Below the pieces are notes generated by a model. It saw nothing but the letters and a program-made list of their open reading frames with translations, was not told the DNA's origin and ran no database searches. Both the position numbers and the translations under genes were made by a program. From positions 54,879 to 118,878 of the forward strand of contig JAHJQV010000045.1 of assembly GCA_018819105.1 (NCBI GenBank): DNA of 64,000 bases, given 5' to 3'. Of this stretch, positions 26,198 to 35,449 are shown one piece after another (the first letter of the stretch is position 1; every line of letters starts with the position of its first letter). The DNA comes from Gammaproteobacteria bacterium. Lineage in GTDB: Bacteria; Pseudomonadota; Gammaproteobacteria; Xanthomonadales; Wenzhouxiangellaceae.

Positions 26198-26224
26198 AGG
26201 GTTTCAGCGCTGCGGTGCATACTG

Positions 26225-27529
26225 ATGCCCAGCACCGCCGAGCTGCAGCAGTGGCAGCCGCAACTCACTGAGTTGCTGGAACAACTGTGCGAACTGGAAC
26301 AGTCGGTGCGCATTCTCAGCAGTCTGAGCTGGCCGCAATCAGTGCGTCAGCGGTTTCTCGCTGCCGATGGCAGGCAGCTGCCGCAGGTCGAGTATGATCG
26401 GTTTGATGCCCCCAAGATATTGTCCGGGCTGGCTGATCTGCGTCAGCAGGCGCAGCGGGTATTCGGCAGCGACAACGAAATCGGCGCCTGGCTGCAGCGA
26501 CTGCTGGACAGTGTCGAGCACGGTGCGCGGCTGCTTGGCAGCATCGGCAGCCATGACTTCCTGCGGCACAGCAATGCCCTGTTCGGTACACCGGAACGCA
26601 CCCTGTCGGATGGCAAGACCACGGTGCTGGCGCTGGCGGAAAACTTCAGTGGTATTCTGGAGGGACTCGACAAGCTGCCCCTGAACTTCACCGAGCAGCC
26701 CATTGATGCCGGGCATCTCGCCGCGCAGATCGAGAAAGCGGTGCAGAAGAAATTTGCCGCTGCTGCGCCAGTGGTGGAGTTGGTTGATGAATTGTCGGCC
26801 AAGGCACTGGCAGGATCAACCCGCATCCGCATCCGCCGCGATGCCCGCTTTACCAGCAAGGACGTGGCCCAGCTGATCCACCATGAAGCCTACATTCACG
26901 TTGCCACCAAGCTCAACGGCAAGGCGCAGCAGCAATTGCCGATTCTGGGCCGCAGCCACGCCGGCACCACGGCCACGCAGGAAGGTCTGGCGGTGTTCGC
27001 GGAATTCATCACCGGCAGCATGGAGCTGGATCGGCTGCGGCGTCTGACCGATCGGGTAATGGCCATCCAGATGGCCATCGACGGTGCCGATTTCATTCAG
27101 GTCTATGAGTATTTCCTCGAGCGCAGCGGTGGCCGGCGCGAGCAGTCATTCGAAAATACCCGGCGCGTGTTTCGTGGCGGCGTGTTGACCGGCGGCGCCC
27201 CGTTTACCAAGGACATCGTTTATCTTGAGGGACTGTTGCGGGTGCACAATTTCCTGCGCACCACGGTCAGCCTGGGGCGCTCGGATCTGCTGCACCTGCT
27301 GTTCTGCGGCAAGCTGGACATTGAGGACATCGGTGTCATTGCCGGGCTGGCCGCTGCCGGCATCTGCCAGCCACCGCGTTATCTGCCTCCATGGATGGAA
27401 GACCTGGGTTTTCTGCTCAGTTATCTGGCCTATTCCTCATTTCTGAATACCGTGGACATGTCGCGCCTGCGCGAGCATTATCGGCAACTGGCGCAGGACG
27501 CGCCGATCTGTCAACTGCAATCCGATTGA
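26225..27529 (+). CDS. DUF1704 metallopeptidase-like protein (QEGLA motif)
   Basis: 434 residues. HHEAYIH gives an HExxxH zinc motif (H220, E221, H225) and TQEGLAVF supplies the downstream Glu (E253). This is the PF08014/DUF1704 family, annotated in bacteria as 'flavohemoglobin expression-modulating QEGLA motif protein'. The eukaryotic members are MATCAP/TMCP tyrosine carboxypeptidases. The motif is intact, so peptidase activity is plausible; the bacterial substrate is not known. It sits 27 bases after the aldehyde dehydrogenase and 18 bases before the glutamate-synthase-like gene. Confidence 0.85.
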   Translation: MPSTAELQQWQPQLTELLEQLCELEQSVRILSSLSWPQSVRQRFLAADGRQLPQVEYDRFDAPKILSGLADLRQQAQRVFGSDNEIGAWLQRLLDSVEHGARLLGSIGSHDFLRHSNALFGTPERTLSDGKTTVLALAENFSGILEGLDKLPLNFTEQPIDAGHLAAQIEKAVQKKFAAAAPVVELVDELSAKALAGSTRIRIRRDARFTSKDVAQLIHHEAYIHVATKLNGKAQQQLPILGRSHAGTTATQEGLAVFAEFITGSMELDRLRRLTDRVMAIQMAIDGADFIQVYEYFLERSGGRREQSFENTRRVFRGGVLTGGAPFTKDIVYLEGLLRVHNFLRTTVSLGRSDLLHLLFCGKLDIEDIGVIAGLAAAGICQPPRYLPPWMEDLGFLLSYLAYSSFLNTVDMSRLREHYRQLAQDAPICQLQSD

Positions 27530-27547
27530 TACCCTGGATCTTTGTAT

Positions 27548-29143
27548 ATGACTGACATCACTTCGTTCATTTTATCGGCGCTGGAGCTGCTCGCCTTTCT
27601 GTTTATCTTTGCCATCGGCCTGGGAGTGCTGTGGGTGGCCTGGATGTACATCGTCGATCGCACCCAGAAGGACAAGGCAGTACTGCGCAATTATCCGGTG
27701 GTGGGACGTTTTCGCTACCTGTTCGAGCACCTGGGTGAGTTTTTTCGCCAGTACTTTTTTGCCATGGATCGCGAAGAGATGCCGTTTAACCGCGCCGAGC
27801 GTTCGTGGGCCTATCGCGCCGCCAAGAACGTCGACAACACCAGTGCGTTCGGCTCCACCCGCAATCTGCGTCTGCAGGATACGGTGATTTTCGCCAACTG
27901 CGCCTATCCCACGCTGGATGAACATGCGGTGCAGGACGAACCCTTGCTGATCGGTGCAGCCTGCCGGCATCCCTATCATGCGCCGTCTTTTTTCAATGTC
28001 TCGGCGATGAGCTATGGTGCCTTGTCCACGCCGGCGGTGCGGGCGCTGTCCATGGGCGCGCGCGAGGGCAATTTCTGGCTCAACACCGGTGAGGGCGGTC
28101 TGTCGAAACATCATCTGGAAGGGGGCTGTGACCTGGTCATGCAGATCGGCACGGCGAAATATGGCGTGCGCGATCTGGATGGCAATCTGTGTGATGACAA
28201 GCTGCGTGAGGTGTCCGCGCACGATCAGGTGCGCATGTTCGAGATCAAGCTCAGCCAGGGCGCAAAGCCGGGCAAGGGCGGCATCCTGCCGGGAGAGAAG
28301 GTGAATGAGGACATCGCAGCCATCCGCGGTATTCCAGCCTGGCAGGATTCGATCAGCCCGAACCGGCACCTTGAAGTCAGCAACAATGCCGAACTGCTGG
28401 ATCTGATTGCCCGCGTGCGCGATGTGACCGGCAAGCCGACCGGCATCAAGGCGGTGCTGGGCAATGAATCCTGGCTGGAAGAGCTGTTTGCCGAAATCTG
28501 TCAGCGCGGCATCGACTCGGCACCTGATTTTTTCACCATCGACAGCGCCGATGGCGGCACCGGTGCCGCGCCCATGCCGCTGATGGATGATGTCGGCATG
28601 CCGCTGCGCGAATCGCTGCCGGTGCTGATCGACAAGCTGTATCAGCATGGCCTGCGTGACCGAATCCGGGTGATCGCCTCCGGCAAGCTCATCACACCGA
28701 CCATGGCCGCCTGGGCGCTGGCCACCGGTGCCGACTTCATCAACAGTGCACGCGGCTTCATGTTCGCGCTGGGTTGCATTCAGGCCATGCAGTGCAACAA
28801 GAACACCTGTCCGACCGGGGTCACCACCCACAACAGGAAACTGCAGGCCGGTCTGGTGCCGGAACAGAAGTACCTGCGTGTGGCGAGTTATGCCAACAAC
28901 ATGAAAAAGGAAGTTGCCATCATCGCGCATTCCTGTGGCGTGAGCAGTCCGCGTGGCCTGCGCCGCAAGCATGCGCGCATGGTGGTTGAGCATGGTCGCT
29001 CGATTCCACTCAACGTGCTGTATCCCGATCACGCGGCCGAGCGCGACCGCAATGATGATCTGGCGCGTGCGGCCCTTGCCAGTCGGCCGCAGCAGCATGA
29101 TGAACTGTCAGTACAGTCGCCTGCAGACCCGGCCCCAAACTGA
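27548..29143 (+). CDS. FMN-binding glutamate-synthase-like protein, membrane anchored
   Basis: 531 residues. An N-terminal transmembrane helix (LELLAFLFIFAIGLGVLWVAW) precedes a glutamate synthase central FMN domain: SAMSYGALS, NTGEGGLSKHH, AKPGKGGILPG, TIDSADGGTGAAP and the iron-sulfur Cys set MQCNKNTCPTGVTTH. There is no amidotransferase domain, so this is not a complete GOGAT; the FMN barrel alone suggests a membrane-bound oxidoreductase. The ATG at 27548 was chosen over a TTG two codons upstream. Part of the 23-29 kb cluster. Confidence 0.85.
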   Translation: MTDITSFILSALELLAFLFIFAIGLGVLWVAWMYIVDRTQKDKAVLRNYPVVGRFRYLFEHLGEFFRQYFFAMDREEMPFNRAERSWAYRAAKNVDNTSAFGSTRNLRLQDTVIFANCAYPTLDEHAVQDEPLLIGAACRHPYHAPSFFNVSAMSYGALSTPAVRALSMGAREGNFWLNTGEGGLSKHHLEGGCDLVMQIGTAKYGVRDLDGNLCDDKLREVSAHDQVRMFEIKLSQGAKPGKGGILPGEKVNEDIAAIRGIPAWQDSISPNRHLEVSNNAELLDLIARVRDVTGKPTGIKAVLGNESWLEELFAEICQRGIDSAPDFFTIDSADGGTGAAPMPLMDDVGMPLRESLPVLIDKLYQHGLRDRIRVIASGKLITPTMAAWALATGADFINSARGFMFALGCIQAMQCNKNTCPTGVTTHNRKLQAGLVPEQKYLRVASYANNMKKEVAIIAHSCGVSSPRGLRRKHARMVVEHGRSIPLNVLYPDHAAERDRNDDLARAALASRPQQHDELSVQSPADPAPN

Positions 29144-29202
29144 TCATGCGCAAAAGCATCGATCTGGATCCGGGTGTCCACCGACAGCGACGGGTCTGTT
29201 GA

Positions 29203-29871
29203 GTGAACAATCCTGGCTCACCACATGTCGTGCTGGTGCACGGCCTGTGGTATGGCGTGGCCGCCATGTGGCCGCTGGCGCGGTCGCTGCAGCGGCACGG
29301 TTGCAGTGTCAGTCGTTTTGGTTATGCCAGTGTCGGCGGTGACTGGGAGCACAATGTCGCCGCTCTGCTGCAGCATCTGGAACAGCAGCTGGAACAGAGT
29401 CCAGACCAGTATCTGCACATCGTCGCACACAGCCTGGGTGGCCTGCTGGCTCTGGCGGCACTGGCAAGGCAGGATCATGCATCCGCCAGCGTGGCGCAAC
29501 TGCTGATGCTGGGTACGCCGCTGCGGGGCAGTGTGAGTGCGCAGAGATTGCTGCGATCAGGCCTGAGCGCGCGCATGCTCGGGCACAGCGGTCAGGTGCT
29601 GTCGCTTGGTTTGGCGGAGCTGGTGCCGGTGGTCGCGCGACACTGTCGACTGGTCATGATCGCCGGCAACAAACCGTTCGGTCTGGGTAGACTGCTGGCA
29701 GATTTGGACGGTGACCACGATGGTACCGTTGCCGTGGCGGAAACCGCGCACCCGGCATTGCACGAGCATCTGCTGTTGCCGGTCAGCCACACTGGCTTGC
29801 TGCTGTCGCCTGCAGTGCGTCATCGTATTGTCCGTTCGCTGTGGCATGAAGCGGCAAAGCCACTGCCATAG
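29203..29871 (+). CDS. Alpha/beta-hydrolase (esterase/lipase-like)
   Basis: 222 residues starting with GTG. VVLVHGLWYG forms the oxyanion-hole region and HIVAHSLGGLLALAAL is the nucleophile elbow (GxSxG variant AHSLGG). GDHDGTVAVAET supplies the likely Asp, and the His in VSHTGLL the third triad member. No signal peptide is present. The fold resembles PGAP1-like or triacylglycerol-lipase-like hydrolases. It is 59 bases after the glutamate-synthase-like gene and may be the last gene of that cluster. Confidence 0.78.
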   Translation: MNNPGSPHVVLVHGLWYGVAAMWPLARSLQRHGCSVSRFGYASVGGDWEHNVAALLQHLEQQLEQSPDQYLHIVAHSLGGLLALAALARQDHASASVAQLLMLGTPLRGSVSAQRLLRSGLSARMLGHSGQVLSLGLAELVPVVARHCRLVMIAGNKPFGLGRLLADLDGDHDGTVAVAETAHPALHEHLLLPVSHTGLLLSPAVRHRIVRSLWHEAAKPLP

Positions 29872-30093
29872 AGTGATCGTGCCCGTCAGTTATATTAGAT
29901 ATTAAGTATTAGCAATCTGCATCTGTTTCCAGTATGATCGTGAATAAGTCATGACAAAGGTCGCTGCTACAATCACGACGATTCGCATTGATGCCTCGCA
30001 CCGACAGTTTTTTGCGTACGCACTCGTGATGGCGATCGATCAGATCAAATCAAGCCGGACAGGATTTCGGCTTGCAGCGAGGGAGGTGGCAAT

Positions 30094-30783
30094 GTGAACA
30101 GGTGTGCATTGAACAATGGCCAACCGGTCAGTGTGGTCATTGCTGACGATCATCCCATTTTCAGACAGGCGATTCGACTGGCAATGGAACAGGCCTGCAA
30201 CGAATGCCGCATACTCGAAGCGAATGATTTCGATGCGCTTGATGCCCTGCTGCAGCTTGACAGCGATCACGATCTGGTGCTGTTGGATCTGTTCATGCCG
30301 GGCGTCGAGGGCTTTTCCGGTCTGCTTTATCTGGGCAAGGCCTATGCCGATGTGCCAGTGATGATGATTTCTGCCAATGAAGACCCAGCTGTGATTCAGC
30401 GAGCGCTGGATTATGGCGCTTCCGGCTACATCCCCAAATCCTCCTCGGTGACCGACATCATCGATGCCATCAGCACGGTGTTGCAGGGTGAAATCTGGAT
30501 GCCAGCGGTGGCAGCACAGCCGGGGCGGGGCTTGAGTGCTGCAGAGGCACAGGCTGCAGAGCGTCTGCAGCAGTTGACGCCGCAACAATTTCGCGTGCTC
30601 AACATGATGTGTCGCGGGCTGGCGAACAAGAACATTGCCGATCAGCTTGATCTGGCTGAAGCCACGGTGAAGGTGCACGTGACGGCGATCATGCGCAAAC
30701 TTGGCGTGACCAATCGCACCCAGGCCGTGCTGATGGCAAACCGCCTGGCTGCCAGTGAGCCAGGCAACCCGCAGGCAGACTAA
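30094..30783 (+). CDS. LuxR-family response regulator
   Basis: 229 residues. Receiver domain with VVIADDHPIFR (acidic pocket), phospho-acceptor D65 in LVLLDLFMPG and K in GYIPKSSS; C-terminal LuxR helix-turn-helix LTPQQFRVLNMMCRGLANKNIADQLDLAEATVKVHVTAIMRKLGVTNRTQ. The GTG start is supported by GGGAGG seven bases upstream. It faces the hybrid kinase at 30981-35219 tail to tail. Regulators of this form (AgmR/ErcA-like) are often partnered with such orphan hybrid kinases, so pairing is plausible but inferred. Confidence 0.9.
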   Translation: MNRCALNNGQPVSVVIADDHPIFRQAIRLAMEQACNECRILEANDFDALDALLQLDSDHDLVLLDLFMPGVEGFSGLLYLGKAYADVPVMMISANEDPAVIQRALDYGASGYIPKSSSVTDIIDAISTVLQGEIWMPAVAAQPGRGLSAAEAQAAERLQQLTPQQFRVLNMMCRGLANKNIADQLDLAEATVKVHVTAIMRKLGVTNRTQAVLMANRLAASEPGNPQAD

Positions 30784-30882
30784 GAAACCTCTTAATAACT
30801 CTCCACGGAGCGCGTTTCGCTCGGTCGTTCATGCTAGCCGTACAGGCGAGTAGGTTTGCGGTGCGCTCGGTCCCGAAACGAC

Positions 30883-30929
30883 ACGGCTCCGGCATCCCGA
30901 ATTCAGTCCGGGGCGGGCTCTGGAGCCGT
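30883..30929. other. Hairpin between convergent signalling genes
   Basis: ACGGCTCC and GGAGCCGT form an 8-bp stem (extendable through one mismatch by two more pairs) around a 31-base GC-rich loop. It sits in the 197-base gap between the response regulator and the hybrid kinase. No U tract follows on either strand; it may still help to end transcription. Confidence 0.3.
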
Positions 30930-30980
30930 CTCGCGACGATTGGGTCTAGAACAATCCGGGCTAAGCGCTGCTAATGCGTT

Positions 30981-33900
30981 TTATCCCCGCGTAACCAGAG
31001 TCGACAGCAGCTTGCGCAGTTTGGCCGGTCGCAGCGGTTTCCGCAGCAGCGTGTAGCCCTGTGCGGCGATAGCTGCCTCAATGTCCGGCATCTGCTCTGC
31101 ACTGATGATGACAATGTGCAGCTTTTTCGCAGTCATCACCTGCAGCGATGCCAGCATGTCCATGCTGGTTTCTTCCATCAATTGGTAATCACTGAGCACG
31201 ATGTCAATGCCGGGTTCCTGGCAAATGATCTCATGGGCCTGCTCACTGCTGGCGCATTCACGTACATCGGCACCCCATTGCGACAGCAGCGAACGCATGC
31301 CGGAGCGGTTGTCGGCATCGTCATCGATACAGAGTATCCTGGTGCCTTCCAGGAATCGGTTGCCACGCTCAGCAGGCTGCTGACCAGTGCTCTCGATGCC
31401 GCTGCTTGTGATGTCGCCATCGCTGGCATCGGCGATGGGCAGGTCAATCCAGAAGCAACTGCCGCGACCGGGCTCCGAACGCACCCCCACCTGGTGTCCC
31501 AGCAGTTGTCCCAGGCGTTCCACGATGGTCAGGCCAAGACCCAGACCGGTATTGCTGTCCGGGTTCTTGTGCAGCTGATGAAATTCGCGGAAGATCGCCT
31601 GCTGTTCCGAGGCGGGAATGCCGCTGCCGGTGTCGTACACGGCGATGCGGATTTTTTTGCTGTCCCGCAACAGCCGACTGCAGATCATGACGCCGCCCTG
31701 GTCGGTGTAGCGCACCGCGTTGGCGAGCAGATTCTGCACCATGCGATACAAAAGCTGCGGATCACTGCTGGTGCACAGGGCTTTGTTGCAGTGCAGGCGC
31801 ATGGCAATGCCTTTTTGCTCACACAAAGTCTGGAACGACTGGGCCAGCGGCAGCATGGTCTCATGAATGTTGAACACACGGATGTCAGTGCGTTGATAGC
31901 CGGCGTCGAGCTTGGAGATTTCCAGCAGCTTTTCCAGCAACTGCTCGGAATTCTCCAGACTGTGGTCAATCTGTTCGATCAGCGACTGATGGCTGGCGGA
32001 AAGAGCTGACTTGCTCTCATTGATCACCGAGATGAACAGGCGGGCAGCGTTCATCGGTTGCAGCAGGTCATGGCTGGCAGCGGCCAGAAAACGGGTTTTG
32101 CTGGCATTCGCCTGCTGCGCCTGTTGATTGGCATGCATCAGCCTCAGGTTGAGATTGTGCAGTTCAGTGGTGCGTTCCTGCACCCGTCGCTCCAGATTCA
32201 GGTTGGCCTGCTCCAGGGCCAGTTCCGCCAGTTTGCGCTCGGTGATGTCCTGGGCCACGGTATAGTAGCCGCGGACATGACTCTGGTTGTTGTCTTCACG
32301 GTCCGGATAATAGCCCACGTCCAGATAGCGTGTCTGTCCGAATTCATCGGTGAAGCTGGCCTCAAAGCGCTGAATTTCACCACTGAGCACAGCCACACGG
32401 CGCTGGTGGTTGTAATCGACCATGTGTGCCGGCAACACCTCCTCGATGTTTTTGCTGATGAATTCGGGGCCGAGAAAGCCCATGGTGTTGACAAAGGCAC
32501 GGTTGGCGAAGCGAATGGTCAGGTCGCTGTCGATGTACAGCAGCATGACCGGTGAGCGATCGGTGTATTCGCGCACATCCCGCTCTTTCTGGCGCAGCTC
32601 CTGTTCGATGCGGCGAAAGCTGGTAATGTCCTGGGACACGCTGTAGAAGCCATTGTTGCGCCCGCTGGCGTCGATAAAGGGAATGAACTCGACGTGGTAG
32701 ATTTTCGGGGTCTGCCCCACGTTCAGCGTGGTTTCAAACTGTACCCGTTCGCCTGAGTTGGCGCGCTGGCGTTGCTCTGCCTGCTGCTGGTATTCGTCAA
32801 CCTCCATGAAGTTGCGGATCGGCTGGCCCAGCATGGCCTCGCGGGAGCGTCCGATCAGGCGCACAAAGGCCTTGTTGACGAAGCGGATGATCTCCTCGCT
32901 GTCGGTGTAGCAGATCGCCCCGGGAATGTTGTCGGTGTACTGGCGCAGCTCCTGCTCACGCTGGCGGAAATCGGTAATGTCGGTGTAGGTCAGCATGTAG
33001 CCGTGATCGTGTAATGGCTTGCCGATCACTTCGATCAGACGTTTGCTGTCATGCCAGTCGCGCACCCGGTAGATGGGCTGCATGCGGCGAAACATATCCA
33101 TGATGACCTGCATCTGTTCCTCGGCAGCGTCGTCTCCGAAATAGCCGCGCTGGGCCTGAATGCGCATCAACTCGATCACCGGCTGCCCCTGATAGGGCAT
33201 GCCGCGGGGGAAGTTCATCAGGTCCAGATAACGCTCGTTCCAGCCGATCAGGCACTGGTCACGATCCAGTATGCAGATGCCGGTATCGATGTTTTCCAGA
33301 ATTGTCTCCAGCATCTGGCGATTGAACCGGATCGCCTCATAGGTACTGTGAATGGCCAGATTGTCCACCGTGAGTGACTCGCCGGCGCGCCGCTTGGTGA
33401 GCTGACGGCTGATGATCTCACGTGCCGACACCTGGCCGACACTGGCCGCCAGCAGACGTTCGCAGTGGCGGATCAGGTCGGCGCTGGCAACCTGGTCCGT
33501 GACCAGTTCCGGGTCCCGCCCGAAGTGACCGGCAAAGCTATGCCGCACGCGCTGGTTGCCGCACAATGAGGCGGTCAGCTGGTACATCGCGCCGACCGTG
33601 ATCATGCCATCTGACTGTGCCCTGGTCAGCTGTTCCAGACTTAGCCGCCGGATGTGCAAGCGGCCGTCGGCGAGGGCACTGCAGATCCACTGGGTAACAT
33701 GCAGCGCCAGCAGATTGAGCAGCAGGGTAAGCAGTGTGCGCCAGCTGATGTCGATGGCGGTGATGGCAGCGATCAGATTGCCCGGCGGCATGGTCGCTGG
33801 CGACTGACGACTGAAAAAGGGTTCCACACCGAGCGTGCCGGGCAACAACAACAGCACCACCCAGCTCAGGCTGCCGGCCAGCAGACCGGCGTGAACGGCG

Positions 33901-35219
33901 AGCCGGTGCAGCGATGCGCGGCGCAGGCTGTACAGCATCGCCGGCCCAAGTTGCAAGGCCAGCGACAGCGACAGATAACCCAGCGAGCTGAGCGTGGCAT
34001 AACGGTCGATCAACAGGTAGAACAGATAGGCCAGGATGGCGATCACCAGCATGCTCAGGCGTCTGACCAGCAACACCTGCAGGTCAAAGTTCAGCTGCTG
34101 GCGACGCAGCCACTGCTGACGTCGCAACAGCACCGGCATGATGATGTGGTTGCTGAACATGATCGTCAGCGCGATCATCGACAGTACAAACATGCTGGCA
34201 GCGGCTGACACGCCACCCATGAAGCTGATCAGCGTCAGCAGCGTGTGGTCCTGTTGCAGCGGCAATGCCAGCATGAACAGATCGGCAGGCAGGTTCTGCT
34301 GTTGCAGATAATGGCGACCGGCGACGGCAATGGGGATCGCCAGCAGCACAAACAGCAGCACAAACGCCGGTAGCAGCCAGCGCGCGGTAAGCAGCTCCCG
34401 TTCGCTGCGGCATTCCACCGTTTGCACATGAAACTGGCGTGGCAAACAGACGATGGCGGTGAGTCCCAGCAGCAGATTGACCCAGAACAGCGGAGCACCC
34501 ACACTGCTGTGAAAATTGTCCAGGTTCAGACTGCTGCCGGCGCTGGCCAGTGCAGTGCGGTCCAGTTCACCCAGCCAGAGCAGGGCAAACATGCCCACGG
34601 CGACGAAAGCGATCAGCTTGGCCAGTGATGCAAACGCAATGGCGGTGATCAGCCCGGCATTGCGCTCGTGGCTGTCCAGAATGCGCGTGCCGAACAGCAT
34701 GGCAAACACGCTGAGTACCACGGTCATGGCCAGTGCTGCGGGTTGCAGGAACGCATACTGGCTGGAACTATCGGCGGTAATCAGAAAGCTGAAGGCGGCG
34801 GCGGTGCTCTTGATCTGTAATGCCAGGTAGGGCACCACGATGAACAGACAGATGACGGTGACCGCCACGGCCAGGCGGTTGTCACGACCGAAGCGAAATG
34901 CGATGTAGTCGGCAATCGAGGTGATGTTGTGTTTCTGCCGATAACGAAACAGTCTGATCAGTACCGGGGTGGCAAACAGAAAAAACAGCACTGGTCCCAG
35001 GTTGGTGGACAGATACAGCCAACCGAAATCCTGTGCATTGCCGACCATGCCGTAGTAGGCCCAGCTGCTGATGTAGACCGCCACAGCCAGCGAGAAAATC
35101 ACCCCCGACGCCCTTTGCAGCAGTCTGTTGTTGGCGTGCCGGTCTGCCCATGCCGCCAGCGCGAACAGCAGGGACATGTAGCCTATGCCCAGCGCCGACA
35201 ACAACCATGGGCTAAACAT
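30981..35219 (-). CDS. Hybrid histidine kinase with sodium/solute-symporter-like sensor
   Basis: 1412 residues. Residues 1-490 or so are a 12-13 helix SSSF-type symporter domain (WAYYGMVGNAQDFGWLYL). Three PAS domains follow (near ILENIDTGICILDRDQCLIGWN, DNIPGAICYTD and DRSPVMLLYIDSD), then a coiled linker, HisKA with H1050 in AASHDLLQPMNAARLF, an ATPase domain ending TGLGLGLTIVERLGQLLGHQ, and a receiver with D1344 in VLSDYQLMEE. The plan resembles CbrA-type symporter kinases joined to a NahK/ErcS-like hybrid core. It may transport, or only sense, a small molecule. The two-component partner is probably the convergent LuxR regulator. Confidence 0.92.
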   Translation of the reverse strand: MFSPWLLSALGIGYMSLLFALAAWADRHANNRLLQRASGVIFSLAVAVYISSWAYYGMVGNAQDFGWLYLSTNLGPVLFFLFATPVLIRLFRYRQKHNITSIADYIAFRFGRDNRLAVAVTVICLFIVVPYLALQIKSTAAAFSFLITADSSSQYAFLQPAALAMTVVLSVFAMLFGTRILDSHERNAGLITAIAFASLAKLIAFVAVGMFALLWLGELDRTALASAGSSLNLDNFHSSVGAPLFWVNLLLGLTAIVCLPRQFHVQTVECRSERELLTARWLLPAFVLLFVLLAIPIAVAGRHYLQQQNLPADLFMLALPLQQDHTLLTLISFMGGVSAAASMFVLSMIALTIMFSNHIIMPVLLRRQQWLRRQQLNFDLQVLLVRRLSMLVIAILAYLFYLLIDRYATLSSLGYLSLSLALQLGPAMLYSLRRASLHRLAVHAGLLAGSLSWVVLLLLPGTLGVEPFFSRQSPATMPPGNLIAAITAIDISWRTLLTLLLNLLALHVTQWICSALADGRLHIRRLSLEQLTRAQSDGMITVGAMYQLTASLCGNQRVRHSFAGHFGRDPELVTDQVASADLIRHCERLLAASVGQVSAREIISRQLTKRRAGESLTVDNLAIHSTYEAIRFNRQMLETILENIDTGICILDRDQCLIGWNERYLDLMNFPRGMPYQGQPVIELMRIQAQRGYFGDDAAEEQMQVIMDMFRRMQPIYRVRDWHDSKRLIEVIGKPLHDHGYMLTYTDITDFRQREQELRQYTDNIPGAICYTDSEEIIRFVNKAFVRLIGRSREAMLGQPIRNFMEVDEYQQQAEQRQRANSGERVQFETTLNVGQTPKIYHVEFIPFIDASGRNNGFYSVSQDITSFRRIEQELRQKERDVREYTDRSPVMLLYIDSDLTIRFANRAFVNTMGFLGPEFISKNIEEVLPAHMVDYNHQRRVAVLSGEIQRFEASFTDEFGQTRYLDVGYYPDREDNNQSHVRGYYTVAQDITERKLAELALEQANLNLERRVQERTTELHNLNLRLMHANQQAQQANASKTRFLAAASHDLLQPMNAARLFISVINESKSALSASHQSLIEQIDHSLENSEQLLEKLLEISKLDAGYQRTDIRVFNIHETMLPLAQSFQTLCEQKGIAMRLHCNKALCTSSDPQLLYRMVQNLLANAVRYTDQGGVMICSRLLRDSKKIRIAVYDTGSGIPASEQQAIFREFHQLHKNPDSNTGLGLGLTIVERLGQLLGHQVGVRSEPGRGSCFWIDLPIADASDGDITSSGIESTGQQPAERGNRFLEGTRILCIDDDADNRSGMRSLLSQWGADVRECASSEQAHEIICQEPGIDIVLSDYQLMEETSMDMLASLQVMTAKKLHIVIISAEQMPDIEAAIAAQGYTLLRKPLRPAKLRKLLSTLVTRG

Positions 35220-35391
35220 GGCTGCTCAAGCCTGGCTGTGCGCCGCAGTGTGGCGCGTCATCAGCTAAAGTGAATGCCAGCCGGCATGCCATGGTTGCCA
35301 TCTGTTCAACCCGCTGGAGAACTGTGCCTGGATCATAGGTACAGCATAGCAGTATGCCTGCATTCGCGCTGTCGCAAATGAAGGAAGCTGC

Positions 35392-35417
35392 TTGACGCTG
35401 GTGTTCTGGGTTAAAAT
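35392..35417 (+). promoter_or_regulatory. Candidate promoter of the yebC-ruv-tol operon
   Basis: TTGACG (35392-35397) and TAAAAT (35412-35417) lie 33 bases before the yebC ATG. The spacer is only 14 bases, so the match is imperfect, but no better pair is seen in the divergent gap. Confidence 0.4.
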
Positions 35418-35449
35418 GTCGCCTTTACCCTCAGCACAGACGCACCAGC

